Part shown: positions 1 through 9,136 of the stretch, one piece after another
Layout of the letters: each line of letters opens with the position of its first letter
Numbering within the stretch: the first letter of the stretch is position 1
Source: Akkermansia muciniphila
GTDB lineage: Bacteria > Verrucomicrobiota > Verrucomicrobiia > Limisphaerales > UBA11320
DNA: 45,840 nt
Direction: 5' to 3'
Assembly: GCA_945861575.1 (NCBI GenBank)
Contig: CAMAVD010000011.1
Coordinates: 1 to 45,840 of the forward strand
Position numbers and translations under genes: made by a program
Notes under the pieces: generated by a model
What the model was told of the DNA's origin: nothing
The model's input: the letters and a program-made list of their open reading frames with translations, nothing else
Database searches by the model: none

Positions 1-158
1 ACTCCTCTCTCGTGCCTCGCCATAATGTTAGGATTCCTCCAGCAAAACCCGAATCCATTTTTGCATGGTCCCTTAGTCCACCGACCGCTTATCCAGCGCC
101 CCGTAGTCCCAGATGCATTCTCCTTGTTTGGTGCCGACTTTTGAGGGAAATTCGTGGT

Positions 159-2948
159 ATGAGGATTCTTTGGAGGGCTGGTATTGGAGCTATTGCGTGC
201 AGACTGGTGGGGGGCTGTTCCTTGTTCTTAGCTGCCAGTTTGTTGGGGGCGGAGGGGGAATGGACACTTGAGTTCCCAGGTGAGCCGACGCGGGCGGTGG
301 TAGCTGCCGACGGGCGCGTTGTCATCGGTCTGCGCTTCCCCTCCAGATCAAGGCCGCTTCCGGAAGTGGACTCCGTGGTATCTCTCTCGCCGCAGGGCCA
401 GAAGCTTTGGGCATATCCGACCCAATACGGAGTGGTAAGTGCTCCAGTGATCGGACCCGGAGGCATCGTTTACTTTACCCACACGAGGGTCAGCCCGGCT
501 CCAACGGGAGACTATCTTACTGCATTGGATCCAGCCGGAAGCCTGATCTGGTCCCGACGTGTCTCCGCTGCTTCCTTTGCTGGGCCTGAGATCAGTGTTG
601 GAGCGGATGGAATGATCGTGGTTCAAGCAAGCGGTTTGTCTGCGTACTTCGAAAACGGGTCACAGATCTGGAGCACCGCCAAGCTCAGATCCATCAATAA
701 GCATGCTTCCCTGGGCTTAGACGGAACATTGTTCATAGCCCTTCCAGAGAACGGGTTCACAATGCTGCCTTCCGACGCCTTTTTCAGCGTCAACCCTCCG
801 CCAGCAGGGGCCTGGACAGCCTCCTGGGGGCCAGCGGCCATTGATTCACTCGGGCGGGCATGGGCCTTCAACGATCGATCCGAGATCGCTGCATTTGCCA
901 CGCCACGTCAGATGCTACATCTCGTTTCCGTTCCGCAGGATCCTGAGGCGTTTCCCCGAACCTTCCCAACCGCTAGTAGCACATTCTCTCCTGTGATCGG
1001 CGAGGACGGGGTTATTTATGCCATCGTGGGAAGGGGGTCGGAGCGCTCCCGTCTCGCCGCTGTGGAACCGAATGGAAAATTGAAGTGGGCTGTGACCGTA
1101 ACCAATCAGTTAATCTCCCCTCCAGCGGTTGCGGCAGGAGGCTTGCTCTATGCGTGTGTCGTTGGGAAACAGGTCCTGGAGATCTCCCCGGAAGGACGAA
1201 CTCTCAGAACGTTCGAGCTGGGCCACGAAATTCGAACGCCACCGGTGCTGACCCATGACGGTGCGCTGCTGATCTCAGGCCCGAACCAGCTCACTGCCCT
1301 CCGGCCTGGGCTGTCCTTTCCGGTGAACGCTCCCTGGCCGATGGACCGGGCGGATGCCGCAGGCACATCGAGTCGTTCTCTAACGGCAGGAGTTCCTGAG
1401 GTGCCTGTGATCTCTGCCATACAAGAGGTCGTGGGTGCTAACAGGCTTCATTGGGCGCGGATTTCCAGGCCCGCACTTTACGAGATATATCGAACGGAGC
1501 GCCCTCAGCCGTTCCCCCTGGAACCGTTGGCGATTGTCTCGAGTGCTGCGGGACTCTTCGATGATACCAATGCCCTAGCCGGGGTCAGCTACCTCTACTC
1601 CCTGAAGGCCAGAAACTCAGGAGGAGTTTCGCAGGTCTCAGCTCCTACGCACATTCGTACCATTCCTGAGCGTGTGCTTTGGTCCCGGAAATCCAATCGC
1701 ATTTGGGGCTTCCTCCCGGGCCTCCGTGGGGAAGTTTTTCTCTCCGAAACTTTAGGGGACCACGTAGGGCTTACTACGTTGGGGCCTGACGGCACAGTGC
1801 TCCGTCATGACCCCGTGCTCCACCACGGTCTCTGCCTCTCTGCGGCCGGCAACCTTTACTCCTTCAGCGGGGGACGTCTATTGGAGACCGGTCCTGAGGG
1901 TCAGGTGGTTCGTTTTCTGGAGTTAGGGGAGGTGCTGGCGCCTCAGATCTCGGTGGGTATAGACGGCAATCTATGGCTGTCGGTTCATGCCAAACTGTTG
2001 ATCAATCTTCGACCCGATTTTCGCACTAACTGGATCTCCGAGTTGCCCAGGCAACCCATCCCCGATGGCATCAGCCTGGCACCTACCGGCGAAGGATACT
2101 TTCTTACACCCGAGGGAGGCCTCAATGCCTTCAACCCTTCTGGCTCTTCCTTCAGCCTTTGGCCCGGGCCGATTCTCCAGCCAGCGATGCCTCTGCCATT
2201 GGGACTGCACGGTGAGGTGTTGCTTCAGGGTTCCTCACACGAGGGAGTCTACACGGTGGTGCGGAGAGACGCTGCGGGTGGGGGGTATGCCGCAGGTGGT
2301 ATCGCCGCAGTGAGCACTCAACTGAGCCCGCTCCTGATGGATGAGGGGGGATTCTTCTACTCTATAGCACTGGGAACGGAAGGACCTCACCCTGTTTCGG
2401 GGATCTCGTCGAATCGACTGTGTCGATGGAATCCGGATGCCAGTTTGAGCTGGCAGACGCCAGTCTCTGGCAGTGCAAGTCTCGCAGGACTCGGGGGGGA
2501 CGGTGGTGTGTTGTTAACCATGTTAGGTGGGCTTCAATGGTTTGGGCGTGACGGTGTGCCAGGGTGGAGTTTTCGGACTAGCCCATCCGGTGCTGCCTCT
2601 TTGGGAGTCGACGGCCGAATCTATTTTGCCAGCACGGTGGACTTTGTGGTTTTGGAAACCCGATCCCTGCTGGCGGAGGGCGGTTGGGTGGCTCCGCTTG
2701 GGAACTCACGGGCGACGCGAAGCCCAAGGATCCCTACCCACCGGACCCTGCGGGCTGAAGTGATCGATGGGAAGCTTCGAGTGCGGTTCGCTGAGGCGGA
2801 TGCTCCCCCTGCGATCCTCTTGCAGAGCGAAACCATGGAACTCTGGCGACGTGTTGATTTTTCAGGACCAAGCCGCGAGTGGAATCTGCCGCTGAAGGAT
2901 TCCGCCGACTCAAGCGCAGGACGCTTCTATCGGGTCGTCTCCCCCTGA
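159..2948 (+). CDS. Secreted PQQ-like beta-propeller protein (hypothetical)
   Basis: The protein has 929 residues from the ATG at 159, which has a GAGGGA element about 10 bases upstream; an in-frame start at 12 would add an unlikely Pro/Arg-rich leader. The N-terminus is a signal peptide: a basic start, then a hydrophobic stretch ending near LLGAEG. The body carries many spaced G-x-D-G-x-[IL] blade motifs (GADGMI, GLDGTL, GEDGVI, GIDGNL, GVDGRI), as in PQQ-like or BamB-like propellers. A fibronectin-like stretch lies near residues 430-500 (PEVPVISAIQEV to SYLYSLKARNSGG). The last 60 residues form a beta-rich module ending FYRVVSP, which recurs in other exported proteins of this window. No catalytic residues are recognisable. 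A secreted or outer-surface binding role is inferred. Confidence is high that the gene is real and low on function. Confidence 0.8.
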   Translation: MRILWRAGIGAIACRLVGGCSLFLAASLLGAEGEWTLEFPGEPTRAVVAADGRVVIGLRFPSRSRPLPEVDSVVSLSPQGQKLWAYPTQYGVVSAPVIGPGGIVYFTHTRVSPAPTGDYLTALDPAGSLIWSRRVSAASFAGPEISVGADGMIVVQASGLSAYFENGSQIWSTAKLRSINKHASLGLDGTLFIALPENGFTMLPSDAFFSVNPPPAGAWTASWGPAAIDSLGRAWAFNDRSEIAAFATPRQMLHLVSVPQDPEAFPRTFPTASSTFSPVIGEDGVIYAIVGRGSERSRLAAVEPNGKLKWAVTVTNQLISPPAVAAGGLLYACVVGKQVLEISPEGRTLRTFELGHEIRTPPVLTHDGALLISGPNQLTALRPGLSFPVNAPWPMDRADAAGTSSRSLTAGVPEVPVISAIQEVVGANRLHWARISRPALYEIYRTERPQPFPLEPLAIVSSAAGLFDDTNALAGVSYLYSLKARNSGGVSQVSAPTHIRTIPERVLWSRKSNRIWGFLPGLRGEVFLSETLGDHVGLTTLGPDGTVLRHDPVLHHGLCLSAAGNLYSFSGGRLLETGPEGQVVRFLELGEVLAPQISVGIDGNLWLSVHAKLLINLRPDFRTNWISELPRQPIPDGISLAPTGEGYFLTPEGGLNAFNPSGSSFSLWPGPILQPAMPLPLGLHGEVLLQGSSHEGVYTVVRRDAAGGGYAAGGIAAVSTQLSPLLMDEGGFFYSIALGTEGPHPVSGISSNRLCRWNPDASLSWQTPVSGSASLAGLGGDGGVLLTMLGGLQWFGRDGVPGWSFRTSPSGAASLGVDGRIYFASTVDFVVLETRSLLAEGGWVAPLGNSRATRSPRIPTHRTLRAEVIDGKLRVRFAEADAPPAILLQSETMELWRRVDFSGPSREWNLPLKDSADSSAGRFYRVVSP

Positions 2949-3082
2949 TCGCTCTACTGGGCTCCTGGGCGGTGGCACGATGAATATCCCCGCGAGAGGC
3001 GCCTATTCCGATAGTAATGCTTTTATCCTCCTTCTCTCCGCTCTAGGCTTTTACGGCGCACTATGTCCAAGCCTAAGATGTC

Positions 3083-4363
3083 ATGAGTCATCCGCCTCCT
3101 TCATGCGCACCGAGGTCTTCCGTTCCTGTGGAGGAGCTTCTAGAAACCCTTTCGGTGGAGGGGAGGAGTCTGTCGGCCTTTCTGTCCACGACTCAGACGC
3201 ATGACGACTGGGACCGTTTTTTGCAGAGTAGTCCCTTGGGGCAATTTCAACAAGCGGGTGCCTGGGCCGCTTGCAAGGCAGGCGACGGCTGGGAGACGAT
3301 TCGAGTGGTGATTAGAGACGGTGCGACGGTTTGCGCCGGGTTCCAGCTGATTGTGAGACGGACCCGTTTTGGTAGGATTGGATATCTCAACAAGGGACCG
3401 GTCATCCCTCTAGCTTCAGGGCAATCTGCCCTCGCCGCGTTTGTCGTGAAGCAGTTTCGTGAATCAGCCAGACGATCCGGTCTGCTGGTCGTCATTGTTC
3501 AAGCCCCGGATGCTGGACCGCAGATTGCGGATCTGATGTCCCGGAATGGCCTGTTGGATTTGGGTCTTTCCTTCATCATTGAAGCGACCCAAACGGTCTG
3601 TGTCGCCGCCCCCGCGGCGGGCGATTGGCGCGAAGGAGTGAGGAAAACCACCCAGAGGCATGTGAGGCGTGCGTTAAAGGGAGGAGTCACCATCCGAGAA
3701 GGGAATGCGGGCGATCTGCCGCTTTTCTTTGAATTGATGCGTGAGACCTGTCGACGTCAGGGCGTTGCTCCGAATCCAGCCAGCCTGAAGGCCTTGCAGG
3801 ATCTATGGACTGCCTTTGCAGCTGTGGGAAAGGCTCGCATGACGTTTGCCATGCACGGAGGAGAAGAGCTTGCGGCGCTTCTCTGCTTCCGCTTTGGGAA
3901 CCGGGTGACGTTTTGGAAGAAGGGTTGGAATTCGAAGGGCCTGAAACTTTACCCCAACGAGTTGATCTTCTACGAGGCTCTTGAGTGGACGGAACGTGTC
4001 GGATGCGAGTTGGCGGATTTTGTGGGTATGGATCCGGATATCGCCCGGGCCAATATCGAGAACCGTCCCGTGACTTCCGCCCAGATCGCAACCCGCTATT
4101 GGTTCCTCACGGGATTCGGCGGCACCTCGCAGATCCTGCCACACGCCCAGCTCTATTTCCCGAATGCCTTTTTCCGTTTTCTCTACGCGCGTGCTCGCCC
4201 CATCCTTGTTTGGCTGGAGAGATGGAAGAAGAATCGCGCTCATCGCTCCACGCGCCAAGCCCCAACGCCGAGCACGAGCGACAGTGTCGAGGGCCGGGAT
4301 GAGGTCCCACCCGAGCCAAAGGAAAGAACCGGCCGAGGTCCGGCGTCTGTAGACTCGGAATGA
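3083..4363 (+). CDS. FemAB-like / GNAT-fold acyl- or aminoacyltransferase
   Basis: The protein has 426 residues and starts at the ATG at 3083. It resembles the FemAB / BioF2-like acyltransferase superfamily (double GNAT fold): the first lobe has GQFQQAGAWAACKAG and IGYLNKGPVIP, and the second has RRALKGGVTIREG, LFFELMRETCRRQGV and FWKKGWNSKGLKLYPNELIFYEALEW. FemABX enzymes add amino acids from aminoacyl-tRNA to peptidoglycan stem peptides. Related proteins in exopolysaccharide clusters act on other acceptors, so the substrate is not settled here. No signal peptide is seen, so it should act in the cytoplasm or at the inner membrane. The last 50 residues are a Pro/Ser/Glu-rich, low-complexity tail. 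The gene converges on tRNA-Leu, whose end lies 2 bases past the stop. Confidence 0.75.
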   Translation: MSHPPPSCAPRSSVPVEELLETLSVEGRSLSAFLSTTQTHDDWDRFLQSSPLGQFQQAGAWAACKAGDGWETIRVVIRDGATVCAGFQLIVRRTRFGRIGYLNKGPVIPLASGQSALAAFVVKQFRESARRSGLLVVIVQAPDAGPQIADLMSRNGLLDLGLSFIIEATQTVCVAAPAAGDWREGVRKTTQRHVRRALKGGVTIREGNAGDLPLFFELMRETCRRQGVAPNPASLKALQDLWTAFAAVGKARMTFAMHGGEELAALLCFRFGNRVTFWKKGWNSKGLKLYPNELIFYEALEWTERVGCELADFVGMDPDIARANIENRPVTSAQIATRYWFLTGFGGTSQILPHAQLYFPNAFFRFLYARARPILVWLERWKKNRAHRSTRQAPTPSTSDSVEGRDEVPPEPKERTGRGPASVDSE

Positions 4364-4365
4364 GG

Positions 4366-4450
4366 TGGTGGGCGCGACAGGGGTCGAACCTGCATGGATT
4401 TCTCCATTGGATCCTAAGTCCAACGCGTCTGCCAATTTCGCCACGCGCCC
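4366..4450 (-). tRNA. tRNA-Leu (anticodon TAG)
   Basis: Read on the minus strand, the sequence folds as a class II tRNA. The acceptor stem is GGGCGCG with CGCGCCC, the discriminator is A and the CCA end is encoded. The anticodon arm is TTGGA-CTTAGGA-TCCAA, giving anticodon TAG. A long variable arm (TGGAGAAATCCA) and a T arm with TTCGACC are present. The length of 85 nt and the long variable arm fit leucine. It lies downstream of the DHPS-like gene on the same strand. Confidence 0.95.
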
Positions 4451-4592
4451 GCTTGAACGGTTCAGATACTCATCCAGTTTTTGCCCGATGTAAAACCTAT
4501 TTGATCGGGCACCAGACACTGCTTGCACACGACCCATGGCGGTCGGTAATGCGCTGAAACAGCGGCGGCTCTTGTGCGGACGAGTCTACTTG

Positions 4593-5513
4593 CTAGAAGA
4601 TGTGCAAGGTGTCCAATACTGCTTTGACTCGGGCTACCTCATGCGTCCTAAACAGGTCGGTCTTCCCGAGTGCCGCCAGTACTGCAAAATAGGGCTCCGC
4701 TGAGCGCACTTCCTCCCCAAAGCATTCAAAGGCGTGTGGGAGGGCCTGACAGACGGGGTGACCAAGCGTTCGCAGCCGGAAACTGTTCAGAAACACGGAC
4801 ATCTGATGCCGAATGCGCAGGGAGCTGTCTTGGAGGTTTTTATAGTAAAAGCCCAGGCCCGGATCGATCAAAAGACGACGGACGCCCGCACGAGTTGCTA
4901 ATTCGGCCTGGCGGGCGAAGAATTCATACATGGCACCGATCGGGTCCTTGCCCAGTTCCAAATCTCCTACCGCACGCACATGAGCTCCTTGCACAAAGCA
5001 GATGATAACGGCGGCATCCTTCTCGGCGGCCAGTTGGAACATCTCTGCGCTTCCCTCTACCCCGGTCAAGTTCAGCACTTGGGCTCCCGCTTCGAAACAG
5101 CTTCGTGCCACGCTGGGTAGATAGGTTTCGACCGACACCGCCAAGCCTTCTTGAGCCAAGGTTCTGATAACGGGAAGGAGCCGACTGTTTTGTAGCACGT
5201 CTTCCGCCCTGGCTGCGTGGGCGAGGGTCGATTCGGCGCCGATATCCAGAATGGACGCACCTTGCGCCGCAAGCACACGTCCTCGGCGGATCGCGTCGTC
5301 TGTGCTCAGGCAGACGCTTTCCCGATACCAGGAGTCGGGGGATAGATTGATCACGCCCATAATTTCTGGGCGTGAATTGAAGCGAAACTCCCTGCCGCCC
5401 AGGGTAAACTCGTTCACTTGGGCAGATAGAGCATCGGGATATCGCGCTTTCAACTCGGCCAGATGATGCAGTGTGAGCATGAGGGTCAGGGTAGGACATT
5501 CCAATTGCGGCAC
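4593..5513 (-). CDS. Dihydropteroate-synthase-like pterin-binding protein (divergent)
   Basis: The protein has 306 residues from a GTG start with GAGG four bases upstream; an ATG at 5480 is an alternative. It has the TIM-barrel motif order of dihydropteroate synthase (DHPS, FolP), which joins dihydropterin pyrophosphate to p-aminobenzoate in folate synthesis. Seen are IMGVINLSPDS (residues 51-61), DIGAEST (90-96), SVETY (127-131), LNLTG (147-151), DPGLGF (217-222) and FRTHE (288-292). Compared with canonical FolP, the p-aminobenzoate-side loops are changed: DSFSDGG is DSWYRES, STRPGA is STLAHA, the Asp of SVDTY is Glu, and the SRK loop is replaced by a segment around CQALPHAF. It may be an unusual DHPS or a pterin/methylpterin-binding enzyme of another pathway. 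It sits between two tRNA genes on the same strand. Confidence 0.75.
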   Translation of the reverse strand: MPQLECPTLTLMLTLHHLAELKARYPDALSAQVNEFTLGGREFRFNSRPEIMGVINLSPDSWYRESVCLSTDDAIRRGRVLAAQGASILDIGAESTLAHAARAEDVLQNSRLLPVIRTLAQEGLAVSVETYLPSVARSCFEAGAQVLNLTGVEGSAEMFQLAAEKDAAVIICFVQGAHVRAVGDLELGKDPIGAMYEFFARQAELATRAGVRRLLIDPGLGFYYKNLQDSSLRIRHQMSVFLNSFRLRTLGHPVCQALPHAFECFGEEVRSAEPYFAVLAALGKTDLFRTHEVARVKAVLDTLHIF

Positions 5514-5550
5514 AAAACCTCAAATCCCCTGGGGGGCAATGAGGGGGAGC

Positions 5551-5627
<77 letters not shown>

Positions 5628-5633
5628 AAATCA

Positions 5634-5639
5634 ATTGTA
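5634..5639 (-). promoter_or_regulatory. Possible extended -10 element for tRNA-Arg
   Basis: On the minus strand, TGCTACAAT matches an extended -10 (TGnTATAAT). It ends 6 bases before the tRNA-Arg 5' end. No good -35 was found, and the leader would be very short. Low confidence. Confidence 0.25.
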
Positions 5640-5975
5640 GCAGTGCTACTTATCTGGCAGACGGTCGTTGACCAGCCGAATGCCTTGGTGCGGGTGAGAC
5701 CTGAGCCCCACCTGTTCGCCGGACGCACACTAGCCTCGGCTTCTGGCACGGGGCAAGCCTGTTTGGGAAAGTGCTGAACTTAAACCGGGGCTGGGGGGCG
5801 GTTTCGGGGATCGTCCCCTCGGCTTCAGAAAGGGGGCGATTTTGCCTGCTCTGGCCCAGGCTAGGGATGGCGACTGAGGGGCGGAATCGTTCTGATGAGA
5901 AATTCGCTGAAATTTTCCCTTTTGACGCTCCCCCTCTCTTCCCGTAGGTTCCCCGCCACTTGCACTGAGGTTACG
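5640..5975. other. Intergenic region between tRNA-Arg and secA
   Basis: These 336 bases hold no supportable gene. They should contain the secA promoter and leader. A short hairpin is visible near 5807-5822 (GGGGA-TCG-TCCCC). The in-frame ATG at 5895 is judged not to be the secA start, because the ATG at 5976 has GAGG just upstream and gives the standard SecA N-terminus. Confidence 0.4.
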
Positions 5976-8900
5976 ATGCTAGATTTCATCAAAAAAGTAT
6001 TCGGTTCGAAGAATGATCGCGAGGTTCGCCGTCTGCGCCCCATGGTGGCCCGCATCAATCAACTGGAGCAGGAACTCCAATCGCTCCCACTCGAAGCGCT
6101 TCGCGAGAAGACGGCCCAGTGGAAGTCGCGACTCGCCCCTATTACCGACAAAGCATTGCTGGCGAAGGAGTTAAATGACATCCTTCCCGAGGCTTTCGCG
6201 GTGGTGAAGAACGCCTGCCGCCGCTTAGTGGGAACAGATGTCATGGTGCGCGGCCATGCTCTGAAATGGGACATGGTGCCCTTCGACGTTCAGTTGATTG
6301 GCGGATGGGCGCTGCATACCGGGCGGATTTCGGAGATGGCCACGGGTGAGGGGAAGACCCTGGTTGCGACCCTCCCCACCTATCTGAATGCTCTCACGGG
6401 TCGTGGGGTTCATGTCGTCACGGTGAACGACTATCTGGCAGCCCGTGACAGCGAATGGATGGGGGCGGTGTACAAGTATCTAGGGTTGTCAGTGGGATGC
6501 ATCGTTCATGACCAGTCCCCGGATGTTCGGCGTGCCCAGTACCAGTGCGACATCACCTATGGTACCAACTCGGAGTATGGGTTTGACTACCTTCGCGACA
6601 ACGGCATGGCCGATCGCAAGGAGTATCAGGTCCAGCGCGGACACTATTTTGCGATCGTTGACGAGGTCGACTCCATCTTGATCGACGAGGCCCGGACCCC
6701 GCTGATCATCAGCGGACCTGCGACCGTCAATGCCGACAATGAGATGTATAACACTCTCAAGCCGGCGGTGCACTCTCTGGTTCATGCCCAGGAGAAGCTC
6801 TGCAATCGTTACCTCCAGGAAGCCACCGAGTTGGCGACCAAGCTGCGGCCCTCCGACGGGTCCCAGCCACCAAAGCCGGAGGAGCTAAAGATCGAGTTGG
6901 GCTTGGCGCTCTATCGAGTCAAGATTGGCAACCCGCGTTCCGAGGGATTGCGGCAGATGTTGGAGTTGACGGAGAATGCGTCGTTGCTTCAGCAAGCCGA
7001 GCTTCAGTTGCACGCGGATCAGTCCAAGAGTGAGCTCTACGCGCAGAAGGAGATGATATTCTTCGCCATGGATGAGCGCACCCACGATGCGGACCTGACG
7101 GAAAAGGGGCGTGTGTTCATGAAACCCCAGGACCCTGAGGCGTTCGTCCTCCCCGACCTGGCCACCGAGTATCATAAGCTGGACGTTGATTCCACGCTGA
7201 ACTCACAGCAGCGAATGGATGAAAAGACCAAGCTTCAGCAGGAGCTTGAACAGAAGGCCCAGGCCATCCATGTCATCTCTCAGCTTCTGAAGGCCTTCTG
7301 CCTCTACCTGAAGGACGTGCACTATGTTGTGCAAGAGAACAAGGTGGTGATCGTGGATGAGAACACGGGCCGCTTGATGACGGGCCGCAGGTGGAGCGAG
7401 GGGTTGCACGCTGCCGTCGAGGCGAAGGAAGGGGTGGCGGTCGAGCGCGAGACGCAGACCTACGCTACCATCACCATTCAAAACTACTTCAGGCTCTACA
7501 CCAAGCTGTCCGGTATGACCGGCACGGCGGAGACGGAGGCCACCGAGTTCTTCGATATTTATAAGCTGGGTGTGTTGGTGATTCCCTCCAACCGGCTTTG
7601 CATGCGGAAGGACGCCCACGATACGGTTTATAAGACGCGTAGGGAGAAGTTCAACGCGGTCTTGCAGGAGATCCGTGACATCCATTCCCAGGGACGCCCT
7701 ATTCTTGTGGGGACGGTGTCGGTCGAGACCAGTGAATTTCTCTCTCGATTATTGAAGAAGGAAGGCATTGTTCACTCAGTGCTTAACGCAAAATATCACG
7801 AGCAAGAAGCCGAGATCGTGGCTCGCGCTGGCCAGCGCGGATCCGTAACCATCGCCACCAACATGGCTGGCCGCGGGACTGATATCAAGCTGGGGGCCGG
7901 CGTTGCGGATGTCGGGGGGTTGCATGTCATGGGCACCGAGCGGCATGAGTCCCGCCGCATCGACCGTCAGTTGCGCGGCCGTTGCGCGCGCCAGGGGGAT
8001 CCAGGGTCATCCCACTTTTTTATCTCGCTGGAGGACGACTTGATGCGTCTGAACGGCGGTGATCGGATCGTCAAGATCATGGAGAAGGTGGGCATGGAGG
8101 AGGGACAACCCTTGGAGGCCTCGATCCTAAATCGATCCATCGAGGGAGCACAGAAGCGCGTCGAGCAGTCGCATTACCAGGTTCGTAAGCGGACATTGGA
8201 ATACGACGACGTGATGAATAAGCAGCGCGAGGTCATTTACGGCTTTCGCAATGAGATTCTCCACGGGGAGGATGTCCGCGATCGCTTAATGGACGTGATG
8301 GAGGAGGTGGTCATCGCCAAGATCGACGAATTCACCGCGTCCAATACCGAACCGCGCGAGTGGAATATCCGAGCCCTCTGTGATTGGATCAATCTAAACT
8401 TTCCGCTGGGGGTCGACGAAAAGCGCCTCCTTCAGCTGGCGGAATCCGGTCAGGAACCACCTGTGGAAGGTTCTGTGTTCGACGGGTTGAGCTCCCATCA
8501 GTTCGCACTCTGCCGCCACATCGTCGACGAAGTCCGTCAGGCCTATGAGATGAAGGTGAGCCACGAAGATGGCAAAGCGCTTCTGTCCGTGGAGCGGTTC
8601 ACGGTGCTGAGCGCAATCGATCGTCTGTGGCAGGAGCATCTCTACCACATGGACAGTCTGCGCAATAGCATCGGCCTGCGGGCTTACGGCCAGCGCGATC
8701 CCTTGGTGGAGTATAAGGCCGAGTCCTTCAAGATCTTCGAAGAGTTGATGGTCAACATCAAGACGGAGATCTGCCACAATATTTTCCGCAGCGCCTCCAG
8801 CATGCTGGCGTTTGAAAGCTTCCTGCGCAGTCTGCAGAAGCGCGCCAAGGAAGTGCACGAAATCCCGGCGAGTTTTGTCGGTGATACGCCCGGCACTGCC

Positions 8901-9062
8901 GCCGCTGCGAGCCCAGAGAAGGAAGGGAGCGACATGGTGAGCGAGGCTTCCGCGGCGATCTCCAAGTCCCTTCCGACACGCACCGGGCCCAAGGTGGGGC
9001 GTAATGACCCTTGTCCTTGCGGAACCGGCAAGAAATACAAGCAGTGCTGCGGCAAGGTCTAG
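5976..9062 (+). CDS. secA: Protein translocase ATPase SecA
   Basis: SecA is the cytoplasmic motor that drives unfolded preproteins through SecYEG using ATP. The protein has 1028 residues from the ATG at 5976 (GAGG upstream, N-terminus MLDFIKKVFG). Walker A is MATGEGKT (121-128) and the DEAD-type box is DEVD (229-232), followed by DEARTPLIISGP. NBD2 has TNMAGRGTDIKLG and RQLRGRCARQGDPG. The C-terminal metal-binding domain (NDPCPCGTGKKYKQCC) binds zinc and, in the family, SecB and ribosomes. At 1028 residues it is longer than the roughly 900 of E. coli; the extra length is mainly a charged, helical insertion at about residues 260-420, before the VVQENKVVIVDENTGR segment. It heads the secA-grpE-dnaJ-rsmE run. 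Confidence 0.98.
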   Translation: MLDFIKKVFGSKNDREVRRLRPMVARINQLEQELQSLPLEALREKTAQWKSRLAPITDKALLAKELNDILPEAFAVVKNACRRLVGTDVMVRGHALKWDMVPFDVQLIGGWALHTGRISEMATGEGKTLVATLPTYLNALTGRGVHVVTVNDYLAARDSEWMGAVYKYLGLSVGCIVHDQSPDVRRAQYQCDITYGTNSEYGFDYLRDNGMADRKEYQVQRGHYFAIVDEVDSILIDEARTPLIISGPATVNADNEMYNTLKPAVHSLVHAQEKLCNRYLQEATELATKLRPSDGSQPPKPEELKIELGLALYRVKIGNPRSEGLRQMLELTENASLLQQAELQLHADQSKSELYAQKEMIFFAMDERTHDADLTEKGRVFMKPQDPEAFVLPDLATEYHKLDVDSTLNSQQRMDEKTKLQQELEQKAQAIHVISQLLKAFCLYLKDVHYVVQENKVVIVDENTGRLMTGRRWSEGLHAAVEAKEGVAVERETQTYATITIQNYFRLYTKLSGMTGTAETEATEFFDIYKLGVLVIPSNRLCMRKDAHDTVYKTRREKFNAVLQEIRDIHSQGRPILVGTVSVETSEFLSRLLKKEGIVHSVLNAKYHEQEAEIVARAGQRGSVTIATNMAGRGTDIKLGAGVADVGGLHVMGTERHESRRIDRQLRGRCARQGDPGSSHFFISLEDDLMRLNGGDRIVKIMEKVGMEEGQPLEASILNRSIEGAQKRVEQSHYQVRKRTLEYDDVMNKQREVIYGFRNEILHGEDVRDRLMDVMEEVVIAKIDEFTASNTEPREWNIRALCDWINLNFPLGVDEKRLLQLAESGQEPPVEGSVFDGLSSHQFALCRHIVDEVRQAYEMKVSHEDGKALLSVERFTVLSAIDRLWQEHLYHMDSLRNSIGLRAYGQRDPLVEYKAESFKIFEELMVNIKTEICHNIFRSASSMLAFESFLRSLQKRAKEVHEIPASFVGDTPGTAAAASPEKEGSDMVSEASAAISKSLPTRTGPKVGRNDPCPCGTGKKYKQCCGKV

Positions 9063-9093
9063 CCTGCCCGTCCCCTAAGAACCCAGAGATCAG

Positions 9094-9109
9094 AGGCCGC
9101 TCGCGGCCT
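9094..9109 (+). promoter_or_regulatory. Hairpin between secA and grpE
   Basis: AGGCCG-CTCG-CGGCCT forms a perfect 6-bp stem with a tetraloop, 32 bases after the secA stop and 27 before the grpE start. No T-run follows, so it is unlikely to be a simple terminator. It could protect or separate transcript segments. Inferred from base pairing only. Confidence 0.4.
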
Positions 9110-9136
9110 TCCAGATGAATTGCAACGGATATCGCC

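Noticed and set aside
5895-5975. In-frame ATG upstream of secA giving a 27-residue, partly hydrophobic extension
   Set aside because: The ATG at 5976 has GAGG at good spacing and gives the standard SecA N-terminus; an export-like leader on cytoplasmic SecA is implausible.
9063-9136. Possible CIRCE/HrcA operator before grpE
   Set aside because: The inverted repeat present (AGGCCG...CGGCCT) does not match the CIRCE consensus (TTAGCACTC-N9-GAGTGCTAA).
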